64,000 nucleotides of DNA from Pseudomonas alkylphenolica (GCF_000746525.1 NZ_CP009048.1:3775501-3839500); one strand, 5' to 3'; counted from the first letter of the stretch, positions 42,959 through 53,356 are shown. The notes: generated by a model not told the origin, from the letters alone. Program-made: numbers and translations.

Positions 42959-44743
42959 TCAGACACTTGCCACTGGCGCCAGCCGGCAACACAAAATCAA
43001 GCCACCCGCCACACCCGGCATCGCCTGCAAGGTACCGCCAAAGCCTTCGATGATACTGCGGCTCATGCTCAGGCCAAGGCCCAGGCCTTCCGGCTTGCTG
43101 GTGTTGAAGGGGGTGAAAATACCGTCCAGACGCTCGGCCGGCACACCTGGCCCCTGATCGCTGACCTGTATGCGTAATTGCCCTTCGACCAGCGCTGCGC
43201 TGAGCACGATACGCGAGGGTTGGCCCTGATGCTGCTCGCGGTTGGCGTCGATTGCATTGCGCAACAGGTTGAGCAATACCTGTTCGAGCAAGACCCGGTC
43301 GGCGTAAACCGCAGGAAGCGGATCGCCGATCTGCAGCTCGATGCTCACCTGGTCGCGCGCCGCCTCCCAATCACACAGGCGTACCGCTTCAATCGCGACA
43401 TCGGCAATGGCCAACGCCTGCAGACGCCGCGGCTCTTTGCGTAAAAACGCACGCAAGCGTTTGATGACTTCGGCGGCGTGAGTCGCCTGTTCACTGATCC
43501 GCTGCAAACCCTGGGCGACCCGCAGGGCGGCCTGCGGATCACGATCCAGGACTTGCAGGTAACGCTGACTGGCGCTGGCGTAATTAACCACAGCAGCCAG
43601 CGGCTGATTGATTTCATGAGCGATGCCGGAGGCCAGTTCGCCAAGGGTGATCAACCGCGCACTGTGGGCCAGCTCGTCCTGATGGCGGCGTTGCTGGCTT
43701 TCGCGCAATTCGCGCTCGGTCATGTCGCGGGCCACCAACGAGTAGTAACGCTCACCACCGGTGCCGCGATGGGCCAGCAACACCAACGACACCGGAAACG
43801 CCGCCGCACCCTGCCAGGGAATCAGTCGCGTCTCGGCGTGCCAGACACCCGTCTGTTCGGCGCACTGCCAGCCTTCGCGCTCCAGACGTTGCTGCAACGC
43901 CGGATCGAGCAATGCCTGTAACCCCGGCAACGCCTCCACGTCCTGCAGTCCCAGCGCCCGTCGTGCCGAACGATTGAGGTAGCTGAGCTGGCCGTCACGG
44001 TCGGTGAACAGCACCAGGTCTGTGTTGGCCTCCACCACTTCGGCCAGGCGCCGGCGGTTTTCCTGCGCCTCGATACGTACGCTGATGTCGCGCGAGACGC
44101 TGACAATCTCCACCACCGCACCGGTATAGGTCTCGCGTATCGCCCGGCTGGCAATCTCGAACCACAAGTCGCGGCCATCACGATGGCGCACCCGGCAGGT
44201 CATGGTCTGGTAACCGTCCTGCTCCAGTGCCTGGGCGGCCTGCAGCAACGACTGCTGACGGTCCTGAGGGTGAAACAGTGATTGCACCGCGACCCCGCGT
44301 AATTCCTCGGGCCAATAGCCAAGCAATCGATAGGACGCTGGCGAGGCATCCAGAAAGCAGCCGTCGGGGCTGTGCCGGGAAATCAGGTCGGTGGTGTTTT
44401 CAGTGATCAGTCGATACAGGCGCCGGGCCTGGCTGGCCTCCCGCTCAGCCAGGCGCTCGGCCGTGGCGTCACGGCAACGCACCAGCACCTGGTCAGCGCT
44501 GGCGGGTATGAAGGTCCACAAAAGGATCTTGTCAGCCACCGACGCTTCGACATCACTGATGGCGCGCGCCTGGCTCAGGCAAGCGTTGACCAACGCCTGT
44601 ACGTTACTCGGCAACCAATAGTCGACCGTGCGCGCCGGCCAGGGCCCGAGCATCGCCTGCAAGGCCGGATTGACTGCCAGCACGGCGGCGGATGCATCCA
44701 GGATAAGGCTGGGCTGTGGGTCGCTGGCGAGCAAATGCGTCAT
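42959..44743 (-). CDS. PAS-domain sensor histidine kinase (FixL/TodS-like)
   Basis: 594 residues from the ATG at 44743; a TTG four codons upstream is possible. No membrane helix, so cytoplasmic. Three PAS-type domains can be traced (about 8-75, 110-225, 235-345), then the H-box GELASGIAHEINQPLAAVVNYA. The ATPase domain has NLLRNAIDANRE (N), DQGPGVP (G1) and GLGLGLSMSRSII (G2). It lacks a haem-binding or GAF domain I can name, so the signal, perhaps a fatty-acid-like compound or redox state, is unknown. It pairs with the FixJ regulator just downstream. Confidence 0.9.
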   Translation of the reverse strand: MTHLLASDPQPSLILDASAAVLAVNPALQAMLGPWPARTVDYWLPSNVQALVNACLSQARAISDVEASVADKILLWTFIPASADQVLVRCRDATAERLAEREASQARRLYRLITENTTDLISRHSPDGCFLDASPASYRLLGYWPEELRGVAVQSLFHPQDRQQSLLQAAQALEQDGYQTMTCRVRHRDGRDLWFEIASRAIRETYTGAVVEIVSVSRDISVRIEAQENRRRLAEVVEANTDLVLFTDRDGQLSYLNRSARRALGLQDVEALPGLQALLDPALQQRLEREGWQCAEQTGVWHAETRLIPWQGAAAFPVSLVLLAHRGTGGERYYSLVARDMTERELRESQQRRHQDELAHSARLITLGELASGIAHEINQPLAAVVNYASASQRYLQVLDRDPQAALRVAQGLQRISEQATHAAEVIKRLRAFLRKEPRRLQALAIADVAIEAVRLCDWEAARDQVSIELQIGDPLPAVYADRVLLEQVLLNLLRNAIDANREQHQGQPSRIVLSAALVEGQLRIQVSDQGPGVPAERLDGIFTPFNTSKPEGLGLGLSMSRSIIEGFGGTLQAMPGVAGGLILCCRLAPVASV

Positions 44744-44774
44744 GGCGGCGCTCAATTGGTGGCCTTGAAGACAC

Positions 44775-44803
44775 CTATAGTACTTCTACTATATTGCTAT
44801 AGT
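44775..44803. promoter_or_regulatory. CTATAGT repeat cluster in the divergent promoter region
   Basis: TATAGTA-CTTC-TACTATA is a perfect 7-bp inverted repeat (44776-44793), followed by a third CTATAGT half-site (44797-44803). It lies about 32 bp upstream of the kinase gene and 143 bp upstream of the ligase gene. Such spaced half-sites suit the adjacent FixJ regulator, but binding is inferred. Confidence 0.5.
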
Positions 44804-44945
44804 CTATCTTCCAAGTACCATAGGGTTTCACGTAAAAATTGTGACACCTGAAGGGCCTGCCCTTCACGACACCTGATCAGAGCTAACAATCAGCCACCGG
44901 GGGTTGCAGTACGCCATACGGGCGCCCCCTGCACAGGAACTATTC

Positions 44946-46568
44946 ATGTCGATCTTCTCCCAGGGCCTGGCGCCCGCCCCTGTCAATCACCAGGCCCTGA
45001 GCCCCTTGAGTTTCATCGAACGCACGGCGGCGGTCTATGGCCAGTACCCGGCGGTGATTCATGGTGCCATCCGGCGCAACTGGCAACAGACCTACGAACG
45101 CTCCCGACGCCTGGCCAGTGCCCTGGCCGGACGCGGTATCGGACAAGGCGACACGGTAGCCGTGATGCTGCCGAACATTCCGGCAATGCTCGAAGCGCAC
45201 TTCGGTGTGCCGATGATTGGCGCAGTGCTCAATGCCCTCAACGTGCGCCTGGACGCCGAAGCCATTGCGTTCATGCTCGAACACGGTGAAGCCAAGGTGC
45301 TGATCACCGACCGCGAATTCCACAAGGTCATCAGCGCAGCGCTGGCGCTGATGGAATACCCGCCGCTGGTGGTCGATGTCGATGATCCGGAGTACGGCGA
45401 GGGTCAGGCGGTCAGCGACCTGGACTACGAGGCCTTTCTCGCCGAAGGCGACCCTGAGTTCGCCTGGCAATGGCCCGAGGATGAGTGGCAGGCCATTTCG
45501 CTGAACTACACCTCCGGCACCACCGGCAACCCCAAAGGCGTGGTCTATCACCATCGCGGCGCCTACCTCAACGCCCTGGGCAACCAGATGACCTGGGCCA
45601 TGGGCAATCATCCGGTGTACCTGTGGACCCTGCCGATGTTCCACTGCAACGGCTGGTGCTACCCCTGGACCGTCACGGCGCTCGCAGGCACCCACGTATT
45701 CCTGCGCCGCGTCGACCCACAGCGGATCCTCACCCTGATCCGTGAACATCAGGTCAGCCACCTGTGCGGCGCGCCGATCGTGCTCAATGCCCTGATCAAC
45801 ATGCCCGAGTCGGCCAAGGCGGCCATCGATCACCCGGTCAACGCCATGGTCGCCGGTGCCGCGCCACCGGCCAAGGTCATCGGCGCGGTGGAAGAAATGG
45901 GCATCAAGGTCACCCACGTCTACGGCCTGACCGAGGTCTACGGCCCGGTGACCGTGTGCGCCTGGCATGCCGAATGGGACGAGCAACCGCTGGCTGAACG
46001 GGCGCGGATCAAGTCGCGCCAGGGTGTGCGCTACCCCACCCTTGAAGGCCTGATGGTTGCCGACCCGCAAACCCTGGAGCCGGTGCAACGCGATGGCAAC
46101 ACCCTGGGGGAGATCTTCATGCGCGGCAACACGGTAATGAAGGGCTATCTGAAAAACCCCGAAGCTACCGCCGAAGCCTTCCGCGGTGGCTGGTTCCACA
46201 CCGGCGACCTGGCGGTCTGGCATGCCGACGGCTATGTGGAGATCAAGGACCGGCTCAAGGACATCATCATCTCCGGCGGCGAGAACATCTCCACCATTGA
46301 AGTCGAAGACACCCTCTACAAACACCCGGCCGTACTCGAGGCCGCCGTGGTTGCCCGCCCGGACGAGAAGTGGGGCGAAACACCCTGCGCCTACATCACC
46401 CTCAAGGTTGGCTTCGAGCAGACCCGCGACACCGACATCATCAGCTTCTGCCGTGAGCACCTGGCGGGGTTCAAGCTGCCCAAGACCGTGGTCTTCAGTG
46501 AGCTGCCGAAAACCTCCACCGGCAAGATCCAGAAGTACCTTTTACGCGACTGGGCCAAGGCGCTCTGA
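44946..46568 (+). CDS. Acyl-CoA synthetase (AlkK-like AMP-dependent ligase)
   Basis: 540 residues; the ATG at 44946 has AGGAA upstream. Adenylation motifs: SLNYTSGTTGNPKGVVYHH (P-loop), YGLTEVYGP, DGYVEIKDRLKDIIISGGENIS and the catalytic Lys in PKTSTGKIQKYLL. It activates a fatty or aromatic acid to its CoA ester through an acyl-AMP. The overall sequence resembles medium-chain AlkK-type enzymes. The product would feed the acyl-CoA dehydrogenase encoded 25 bp downstream. It is divergent from the PAS kinase. Confidence 0.9.
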   Translation: MSIFSQGLAPAPVNHQALSPLSFIERTAAVYGQYPAVIHGAIRRNWQQTYERSRRLASALAGRGIGQGDTVAVMLPNIPAMLEAHFGVPMIGAVLNALNVRLDAEAIAFMLEHGEAKVLITDREFHKVISAALALMEYPPLVVDVDDPEYGEGQAVSDLDYEAFLAEGDPEFAWQWPEDEWQAISLNYTSGTTGNPKGVVYHHRGAYLNALGNQMTWAMGNHPVYLWTLPMFHCNGWCYPWTVTALAGTHVFLRRVDPQRILTLIREHQVSHLCGAPIVLNALINMPESAKAAIDHPVNAMVAGAAPPAKVIGAVEEMGIKVTHVYGLTEVYGPVTVCAWHAEWDEQPLAERARIKSRQGVRYPTLEGLMVADPQTLEPVQRDGNTLGEIFMRGNTVMKGYLKNPEATAEAFRGGWFHTGDLAVWHADGYVEIKDRLKDIIISGGENISTIEVEDTLYKHPAVLEAAVVARPDEKWGETPCAYITLKVGFEQTRDTDIISFCREHLAGFKLPKTVVFSELPKTSTGKIQKYLLRDWAKAL

Positions 46569-46593
46569 TCCCCCTTTGACAGCGAGAACCCGC

Positions 46594-48363
46594 ATGCCTG
46601 AATTCAATGCTCCACTGCGCGACATGCGCTTTGTCCTTCATGAAGTGTTCCAGGGCCCGGCCCTGTGGGCACGCCTGCCGGCGCTGGGCGAACGAGTGGA
46701 CGCCGATACCGCCGATGCCATTCTCGAAGAAGCGGCGAAAATCACCGGCCAGCTGATCGCCCCGCTCAACCGCAGTGGCGATGAACAGGGCGTAACCTTT
46801 GACGCTGGCCAGGTACGCACCCCTGACGGTTTTGCCCAGGCCTGGCAGACCTACCGTGAAGGCGGCTGGGTCGGTCTTGCCGGCAACCCCGAGCACGGTG
46901 GCCTGGGCATGCCGAAAATGCTCGCAGTGCAGTTCGAAGAAATGCTCTACGCCGCCAACTGCAGCTTCAGCCTCTACTCGGCGCTGAGCGCAGGTTGCTG
47001 CCTGGCCCTCGACGCCCACGCCAGTGATGACCTCAGGGCCACTTACCTGCCGCCGTTGTACAGCGGCCAGTGGGCCGGCACCATGTGCCTGACCGAACCG
47101 CATGCCGGCACGGACCTGGGGATCATCCGCACCAGGGCGGAACCCACCGCCGATGGCAGTTACCGCATCAGCGGCACCAAGATCTTCATTACCGGCGGCG
47201 AGCAGGACCTGACCGAAAACATCATCCACCTGGTCCTGGCCAAATTGCCCGATGCCCCGGCCGGGCCCAAGGGTATCTCGCTGTTTCTGGTGCCCAAGTT
47301 CCTGGTCAATGCCGACGGCAGTCTGGGCCCGCGTAACCCGGCGCACTGCGGCTCACTCGAGCACAAGATGGGCATCAAGGCCTCGGCCACCTGCGTGATG
47401 AACTTCGACGGTGCCACCGGCTACCTGATCGGCGAGGCGAACCGTGGGCTGGCAGCCATGTTCACGATGATGAACTACGAGCGCCTGTCCATCGGCATCC
47501 AGGGCATCGGCTGCGCCGAAGCCTCCTACCAGAACGCCGCGCGCTACGCCCAGGACCGCCTGCAAAGCCGGGCCGCCAGCGGAGCGCAAGCGCGCGACAA
47601 GGTGGCCGACCCGATCATTGTCCACCCGGATGTTCGCCGCATGCTGCTGACCATGCGCGCCCTGACCGAAGGTGGCCGGGCCTTCGCCACCTATGTCGGC
47701 CAGCAACTGGACATCGCCAAGTACGCCGAAGCTACCGAAGAGCGCGACCTCGCCCAGCGCCAGGTGGCCCTGCTGACGCCGGTGGCCAAGGCATTCTTCA
47801 CCGACAACGGCCTGGAAAGCTGTGTGCTCGGCCAGCAGGTGTTCGGCGGTCACGGCTACATCCGCGAGTGGGGTCAGGAACAGCTGGTGCGCGATGTGCG
47901 CATCGCACAGATCTACGAAGGCACCAACGGTATTCAGGCCCTCGACCTGCTGGGTCGCAAGGTGGTGGCGGACGGTGGCCGGGCACTGGCCGAATTCACC
48001 GGGCAGATTCGCCAATTCTGTGAGCAGGACACGCCCTACCGCGAGCCACTGCTCAAGGCCACCAGTGACCTGCAAAGCCTCAGCCAGTGGTTGAGCGAGC
48101 AAGCCCGCGAGGACGCCAACGCCGTCGGCGCCGCTTCGGTCGAATACCTGCAGCTGTTTGGCTACGTGGCTTATGCCTATATGTGGGCGCGCATGGATGC
48201 CGTGGCCGCAGCGAACCTGGCGCAAGACCCGGCTTTCTACGCGGCTAAACGTGCAACCGCGGCGTTCTTCTTCGCTCGTTTGTTGCCACGCACCTTGTCG
48301 CTGCAAGCCAGTATCCAGGCAGGCAGCACAGCCCTGTTCAGCCTGGCTGCCGAACACTTCTGA
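46594..48363 (+). CDS. Acyl-CoA dehydrogenase with C-terminal extension (FadE-like)
   Basis: 589 residues, longer than typical ACADs by about 190 residues. Core motifs: CLTEPHAGTDLGIIRTRA, ITGGEQDLTENIIHLVLAKL, LEHKMGIKASATCVMNFDGA, CVLGQQVFGGHGYIREWGQEQLVRDVRIAQIYEGTNGIQALDLLGRK is the signature region (read in parts). The C-terminal helical extension (from about residue 460) is found in FadE5/AcdA-type enzymes for longer or branched acyl-CoAs. It forms a two-gene operon with the ligase. Confidence 0.92.
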   Translation: MPEFNAPLRDMRFVLHEVFQGPALWARLPALGERVDADTADAILEEAAKITGQLIAPLNRSGDEQGVTFDAGQVRTPDGFAQAWQTYREGGWVGLAGNPEHGGLGMPKMLAVQFEEMLYAANCSFSLYSALSAGCCLALDAHASDDLRATYLPPLYSGQWAGTMCLTEPHAGTDLGIIRTRAEPTADGSYRISGTKIFITGGEQDLTENIIHLVLAKLPDAPAGPKGISLFLVPKFLVNADGSLGPRNPAHCGSLEHKMGIKASATCVMNFDGATGYLIGEANRGLAAMFTMMNYERLSIGIQGIGCAEASYQNAARYAQDRLQSRAASGAQARDKVADPIIVHPDVRRMLLTMRALTEGGRAFATYVGQQLDIAKYAEATEERDLAQRQVALLTPVAKAFFTDNGLESCVLGQQVFGGHGYIREWGQEQLVRDVRIAQIYEGTNGIQALDLLGRKVVADGGRALAEFTGQIRQFCEQDTPYREPLLKATSDLQSLSQWLSEQAREDANAVGAASVEYLQLFGYVAYAYMWARMDAVAAANLAQDPAFYAAKRATAAFFFARLLPRTLSLQASIQAGSTALFSLAAEHF

Positions 48364-48370
48364 AGCAGAA

Positions 48371-48422
48371 CGCTACCGTCAGTCGCCCGCGGTAGCGCCG
48401 CTTGCCCCGTCATCAGACGGGG
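48371..48422 (+). terminator. Two tandem hairpins after the acyl-CoA dehydrogenase gene
   Basis: CGCTACCG / CGGTAGCG (48371-48397, 11-nt loop) is followed by CCCCGTC-ATCA-GACGGGG (48405-48422). They lie just after the stop codon and before an AT-rich region. Neither has a strong T run, but their position fits the end of the operon. Confidence 0.55.
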
Positions 48423-48450
48423 TATAGCTGCGAATTCAGTGCTTTTACCG

Positions 48451-48471
48451 GATTTTTCCCGGTGAAAAATC
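48451..48471. other. Inverted repeat upstream of the orphan fecR
   Basis: GATTTTTC-CCGGT-GAAAAATC is a perfect 8-bp dyad about 85 bp upstream of the orphan FecR gene. Further down, GATAGTCATTCGCCATTATC (48481-48500 region) resembles a Fur box but has one base too many. Either could be an operator; evidence is only the symmetry. Confidence 0.35.
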
Positions 48472-48554
48472 TTACAACTGATAGTCATTCGCCATTATCC
48501 CGGGTTCTCGCCGCCTACGCTGCAAGGGTAGAATAGGCAAAACCGGGAGCCTCG

Positions 48555-49562
48555 ATGAACCACACCAGCCACAGCGCCGACGAATACGATGCCATCACCG
48601 ATGCCGCCGCGCATTGGTGCCTGCGTTTGCAAGCTGAGGACTGCACAACAGCCGAACGCCAGGCGTTTGAGCAATGGCTGGCCGTCGACCCGCTGCATGC
48701 CCAGGAATACCAGGCCATGCTGGATATCTGGCAGACCGCCGATCATCTGCCACGCAGCGCCACACCCGGTAATGTCATCAACCTTCCCCGGCGTCGTCAA
48801 CGTGCCTGGCGCCACTATGCCTCGGCCGCTGCCATCGCCCTGGTGGCACTGCCGGTCGGCGCCTGGGTCGGCTGGGAACAAGGCTGGCTGCCTAACCACT
48901 ACCAGTACCTGGAAAGCGGCGACGCCATCAGTCATGTCGTACTCAGCGACGGCAGCCAGGTCGAGCTGAACCTGGGGACCGAATTACGCGTCACCAACTA
49001 CAAGGACCAGCGCCGGGTCACCCTGGTCAAAGGCGAAGCCTTCTTCAAGGTCCGGCACGACAGCCTGCACCCCTTCGTAGTGCATGCCGCCCAGGGCCAG
49101 ACCCGCGTTACCGGCACCCAGTTCAATGTCTGGAAGTATGAAGATCAGGTCAGAGTGACCCTGGTCGAAGGTTCGGTGCTGGTCAGCAGCGATGCCAACG
49201 ACAACGATGGGGGCTATCGCCTGGGCCCCGGCATGCAGGCTAGCTACCAGGCCGGCGACTACGAACCGCGCCTGAGCCAGACCTACGCCCATGACACCAG
49301 CCTGGCCTGGCGCAATGGCAAGCTGATCCTCGACAACCTGAGCCTGGCCCAGGCCCTGCCGCAGATCAACCGCTACCTGGAGCAGCCGCTGCTGCTGGCC
49401 GACGAATACACCGGCAGCATTCGTATCAGTGGCATTTACGACACGAAGCAGATCAAGCGTCTGGTCAGCAACCTGCCCAAGGTGTTGCCGGTCTATCTAA
49501 CCCGCAACAAGGACGGCAGCATGCTCCTCAACCGAATCTCGCCACCGCCGGCACGGGGCTGA
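48555..49562 (+). CDS. Orphan FecR-domain protein
   Basis: 335 residues. DUF4880 N-terminus (DAAAHWCLRLQAEDCTTAERQAFEQWLAVDPLHAQEY), one membrane helix (SAAAIALVALPVGAWVGW, about 96-113), FecR domain (HVVLSDGSQVELNLGTELRV, VTLVKGEAFFKVRHDSLHPFVVHAA) and a C-terminal STN-like part (LAQALPQINRYLEQPLLLADEY). Such proteins normally sit between a FecI sigma factor and a TonB receptor, but neither is adjacent here. It may serve a distant partner, or be a relic. GGGAG is present upstream of the ATG. Confidence 0.9.
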   Translation: MNHTSHSADEYDAITDAAAHWCLRLQAEDCTTAERQAFEQWLAVDPLHAQEYQAMLDIWQTADHLPRSATPGNVINLPRRRQRAWRHYASAAAIALVALPVGAWVGWEQGWLPNHYQYLESGDAISHVVLSDGSQVELNLGTELRVTNYKDQRRVTLVKGEAFFKVRHDSLHPFVVHAAQGQTRVTGTQFNVWKYEDQVRVTLVEGSVLVSSDANDNDGGYRLGPGMQASYQAGDYEPRLSQTYAHDTSLAWRNGKLILDNLSLAQALPQINRYLEQPLLLADEYTGSIRISGIYDTKQIKRLVSNLPKVLPVYLTRNKDGSMLLNRISPPPARG

Positions 49563-49592
49563 GCCTTACGCTCAACCCCGCGTGGCTACACG

Positions 49593-50912
49593 CTACAGCG
49601 TCATTGCCGCCAGCCAGCCGAACGCCAGCAGTGGCAGGTTGTAGTGAATGAAGGTCGGCACCACGGTGTCCCAGATATGGTGATGCTGGCCGTCTACGTT
49701 CAAACCAGAGGTCGGGCCCAGGGTCGAATCCGAGGCCGGTGAGCCGGCATCGCCCAGTGCACCAGCGGTGCCGACGATGCACACGGTGGCGACCGGGTCA
49801 AAACCCAGCTGCACACACAGCGGTACAAAGATCGCGGCAAGAATCGGCACCGTGGAAAACGACGAGCCGATGCCCATGGTCACCAGCAGCCCCACCAGCA
49901 ACATCAGCAGTGCGCCAATCCCCTTGCTGTGGTCGATCCACACCGCCGAGGTCTCGACCAGGCTCTTGACCTCACCGGTGGCCTTCATGACCTCGGCGAA
50001 ACCGGAAGCGGCAATCATGATGAAGCCGATCATGGCCATCATTTTCATGCCTTCGGTAAACAGGTCGTCGGTGTCCTTCCAGCGCACAATGCCCGACACC
50101 GAGAAAATCAGAAAACCGACCATGGCGCCGATGATCATCGAATCCAGCCACAGCTGAATGATGAACGCCGCTGCGATGGCAACCCCGGCAACCAGCAGGG
50201 TCAACGGGTTGTAGCGCACCGCCACCTGCTCGACCTGCTCGATCTTTTCCAGGTCATAGACACGCTTTTTGCGGTAGCTGAAAAACACCGCCAGGAGCAG
50301 GCCAAAAAGCATGCCCGCCGCCGGAATGGCCATGGCATGGGTGACGTTGACCGCGCTGACATCCACCCCGCTACGGCTGACGTTGGCCAGCAGAATCTCG
50401 TTGAGGAAGATGTTGCCAAAGCCCACCGGCAGGAACATGTAAGGCGTGATCAAACCAAAGGTCATCACGCAGGCCACCAGGCGCCGGTCGATCTGCAGCT
50501 TGGTCAGCACATAGAGCAGCGGCGGCACCAGCAAGGGAATGAACGCAATGTGGATCGGCAGGATGTTCTGCGAGGAAATCGCCACCAGCAACAGCAAGCC
50601 GATCAGCAGCCATTTGACCTTGCCACCATCGGCATGCCCTTGCTTGCCAACCATCGCCAGGGCGCGGTCAGCCAGAGCATGGGCCATGCCGGACTTGGCA
50701 ATCGCCACCGCAAAGGCACCCAGCAAGGCATAGGACAAGGCCACGGTGGCACCGCCGCCGAGCCCACCGTTGAATGCTTTGAGCGTTCCGTCGATTCCCA
50801 GGCCGCCCACCAATCCGCCAGCCAGCGCGCCGACGATCAGGGCGATCACCACATGCACGCGGGACAGACTCAAGATCAGCATGATGCCGACCGCGGCAAT
50901 TACTGCATTCAT
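49593..50912 (-). CDS. Na+/H+ antiporter family transporter (YuiF-like)
   Basis: 439 residues with about 11-12 membrane helices. Landmarks: [85 protein letters not shown] and [24 protein letters not shown]. This is the ion-transporter superfamily group annotated Na+/H+ antiporter; some members carry amino acids such as histidine or lysine instead. The real substrate is uncertain. The ATG at 50912 has AGAGG and AGGA upstream. It is divergent from the chemoreceptor. Confidence 0.85.
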   Translation of the reverse strand: MNAVIAAVGIMLILSLSRVHVVIALIVGALAGGLVGGLGIDGTLKAFNGGLGGGATVALSYALLGAFAVAIAKSGMAHALADRALAMVGKQGHADGGKVKWLLIGLLLLVAISSQNILPIHIAFIPLLVPPLLYVLTKLQIDRRLVACVMTFGLITPYMFLPVGFGNIFLNEILLANVSRSGVDVSAVNVTHAMAIPAAGMLFGLLLAVFFSYRKKRVYDLEKIEQVEQVAVRYNPLTLLVAGVAIAAAFIIQLWLDSMIIGAMVGFLIFSVSGIVRWKDTDDLFTEGMKMMAMIGFIMIAASGFAEVMKATGEVKSLVETSAVWIDHSKGIGALLMLLVGLLVTMGIGSSFSTVPILAAIFVPLCVQLGFDPVATVCIVGTAGALGDAGSPASDSTLGPTSGLNVDGQHHHIWDTVVPTFIHYNLPLLAFGWLAAMTL

Positions 50913-51104
50913 TCCTGTGACCTCTAGAAACCAGACAAAAAGCGACCGATTCGGCGACAGACTGCCCGGGAGCAGTGGCCGAACGACGGGTATTTTTATG
51001 GAGGGCGCACACTCTGAAGCAGGCCCTCGCGCTTGTCAAAGTTCACTGGGCGATTGCTGTCGTAGGAATGCACGAAAACGACGCATTTAAATTGATCGTT
51101 TGAA

Positions 51105-51131
51105 TAAAGAAAGCGGCGTATCCGCCGATAA
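51105..51131 (+). promoter_or_regulatory. Sigma-28 (FliA) promoter of the chemoreceptor gene
   Basis: TAAA-N15-GCCGATAA matches the FliA consensus at every position and with exact spacing. Transcription should begin near 51138, about 34 nt before the ATG at 51172. This also rules out the longer frame that opens at 51100. Confidence 0.93.
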
Positions 51132-51171
51132 CGTCGGCAGCCTCAATCTTTTTGGATCAAAGGACTTCGCC

Positions 51172-53319
51172 ATGTCGTTCAGACAACTATCCATTCAGTG
51201 GAAAATCACCCTGCTCGCCGGTTTGTGCCTGGCCAGCATCGTTACCCTGCTGGTGGGCCTTTCGTTGTACCGCATGGGCCACAGCTCGGAGCTGGTCAAG
51301 ACCAGCAGCATGCAGATGCTCACCGAGTCAGCCCAGGGACGCATCGAATCCCAGGGCGAAGTCCAGGCCTTGAACATTCGTCGCCAGTTCATGGATGCCT
51401 ATCAATACGGTGCCGGTTTCTCCCGTCAGGTCCTGTTCCTGCGTGAACAGGCCGAGAAGCGCTTTCTCGATGCCTTCGACCTGCGCGAAGACCTGACCCG
51501 TCAGGTACGCGCCGCCTTGCAGGCCAACCCCGACCTGCTTGGCCTGTCACTGGTATTCGAACCCAATGCGCTGGACAACAAGGACGACCTGTTCGTCAAC
51601 CAGGAGCAACTGGGCAGCAACGAAAAAGGCCGCTTTGCCCTGTACTGGTCGCAACCGACGCCAGGCCAGCTGACCTCCATGGCCCTGCCGGAAAAAGACA
51701 TGGCCGATACCAGCATCGGCCCCAGCGGCGAGCCGGCCAACACCTGGTCAGTGTGCCCACGCACCACCCGCAAGACCTGCGTGATCGAGCCCTACTTCTA
51801 TGAGATCAACGGCCAGCAGGTGCTGATGACCAGCATCGTGTTCCCGCTGATGGTCGCCGACAAGGTAGTCGCCACCCTGTCCATCGACATCAACCTGAAC
51901 AGCCTGCAGGCCATGAGCCAGCAAGCCAGCCGTAACCTCTACCAGGGCCAGACCCAGGTGAGCATCCTCAGCCCCGTGGGCCTGCTGGCCGGCTACAGCC
52001 CGGATGCCGGCAAACTGGCCCAGCGCTTTGATCAGGTCGATGCCGAGAAAGGCGCCGAAGTGATCCGCCTGCTGGCCGACAGCACGCCCATTCACAGCAT
52101 CCATCACAAGCAGCGCCTGAAGGTGCTGGCTTCCTTTGCCCCGATCCCGGGCGGCAAGTCCTGGGGCGTGCTGCTCGACGTTCCGGAAAGCGCTCTGACC
52201 GGCCCGGCCGAGGCCCTCAAGCAGGAACTCGACCGCAGCAACACCAGCGGCACCTTGATCGAGCTGGGTCTGGGCGCGTTGGCGGCCATCGTCGGCCTGC
52301 TGCTGATCTGGCTGATGGCCCGCAGCGTGACGCGGCCGATCCTCGGTGTCGCGGCCATGCTCAAGGACATCGCCAGTGGCGAAGGCGACCTGACCCGTCG
52401 CCTGCAATACGACAAACGCGACGAGCTGGGCGAACTGGCCGGCTGGTTCAACCGCTTCCTGGACAAACTGCAGCCGACCATTGCCGAGGTCAAGCGCTCG
52501 GTCCAGGCGGCCCGCGACACCGCCGACCAGTCTTCAGCGATTGCCAGCCAGACCAGCGCCGGCATGGAGCAGCAGTACCGCCAGGTCGATCAGGTCGCCA
52601 CTGCTTCGCATGAAATGAGCGCCACTGCCCAAGACGTTGCCCGCAGCGCGGCCCAAGCCGCCCAGGCGGCCCGCGACGCTGATCAGGCCACTCGCCAGGG
52701 CCTGTCTGTCATCGACCGCACCACCACCAGCATCGACACCCTGGCCGCCGACATGAGCACCGCCATGGCTCAGGTCGAAGGCCTGGCCGAGAACAGCGAG
52801 AAGATCGGCTCGGTGCTGGAAGTCATCCGTTCCATCGCCGAGCAAACCAACCTGCTGGCCCTCAACGCCGCCATCGAAGCCGCCCGCGCCGGTGAAGCAG
52901 GCCGCGGCTTTGCTGTGGTCGCTGATGAGGTGCGCAACCTCGCCCGCCGCACCCAGGAGTCGGTGGAAGAAACCCGGCAGGTCATCGAAGAGTTGCAGGC
53001 CGGTACCCGCGAAGTAGTGGGTGCCATGGACAGCAGCCATCGTCAGGCGCAAGGCAGCGTCGAGCAGGTCAGCCAGGCGGTCACCGCCTTGCAGCAGATC
53101 GGCGATGCGGTCACGGTGATCAGCGACATGAACCTGCAGATCGCCAGCGCTGCCGAAGAGCAGAGCGCCGTGGCTGAGGAAATCAACAACAACGTGGCGA
53201 CCATCCGCGACGTGACCGAATCCCTCAGCGGACAGGCCAACGAATCGGCGCGGGTCAGCCAGTCGCTCAACAGCCTGGCCAACCAGCAGCAGGGATTGAT
53301 GGATCAGTTCCGGGTCTGA
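51172..53319 (+). CDS. Methyl-accepting chemotaxis protein with large Cache-like sensor domain
   Basis: 715 residues, AAAGGAC upstream of the ATG. TM1 about 11-32; periplasmic sensor about 33-360; TM2 about 365-390 ([19 protein letters not shown]); HAMP; and a signalling domain with the hairpin tip [19 protein letters not shown]. The sensor has [18 protein letters not shown], the double-Cache membrane-proximal pattern, and a Cys pair (CPRTTRKTC). Its layout recalls the TlpQ/PctA-type amine and amino-acid receptors, but the ligand cannot be read from sequence. A perfect sigma-28 promoter ties it to the flagellar regulon. Confidence 0.93.
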   Translation: MSFRQLSIQWKITLLAGLCLASIVTLLVGLSLYRMGHSSELVKTSSMQMLTESAQGRIESQGEVQALNIRRQFMDAYQYGAGFSRQVLFLREQAEKRFLDAFDLREDLTRQVRAALQANPDLLGLSLVFEPNALDNKDDLFVNQEQLGSNEKGRFALYWSQPTPGQLTSMALPEKDMADTSIGPSGEPANTWSVCPRTTRKTCVIEPYFYEINGQQVLMTSIVFPLMVADKVVATLSIDINLNSLQAMSQQASRNLYQGQTQVSILSPVGLLAGYSPDAGKLAQRFDQVDAEKGAEVIRLLADSTPIHSIHHKQRLKVLASFAPIPGGKSWGVLLDVPESALTGPAEALKQELDRSNTSGTLIELGLGALAAIVGLLLIWLMARSVTRPILGVAAMLKDIASGEGDLTRRLQYDKRDELGELAGWFNRFLDKLQPTIAEVKRSVQAARDTADQSSAIASQTSAGMEQQYRQVDQVATASHEMSATAQDVARSAAQAAQAARDADQATRQGLSVIDRTTTSIDTLAADMSTAMAQVEGLAENSEKIGSVLEVIRSIAEQTNLLALNAAIEAARAGEAGRGFAVVADEVRNLARRTQESVEETRQVIEELQAGTREVVGAMDSSHRQAQGSVEQVSQAVTALQQIGDAVTVISDMNLQIASAAEEQSAVAEEINNNVATIRDVTESLSGQANESARVSQSLNSLANQQQGLMDQFRV

Positions 53320-53356
53320 GGCGTAACCCCTGGCGAGCGACGGTCACGCTTGCACA

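Noticed and set aside
48481..48500. Fur box upstream of the orphan FecR
   Set aside because: Both end cores are present but the spacing is one base too long for the 19-bp consensus, so it is only mentioned as possible.
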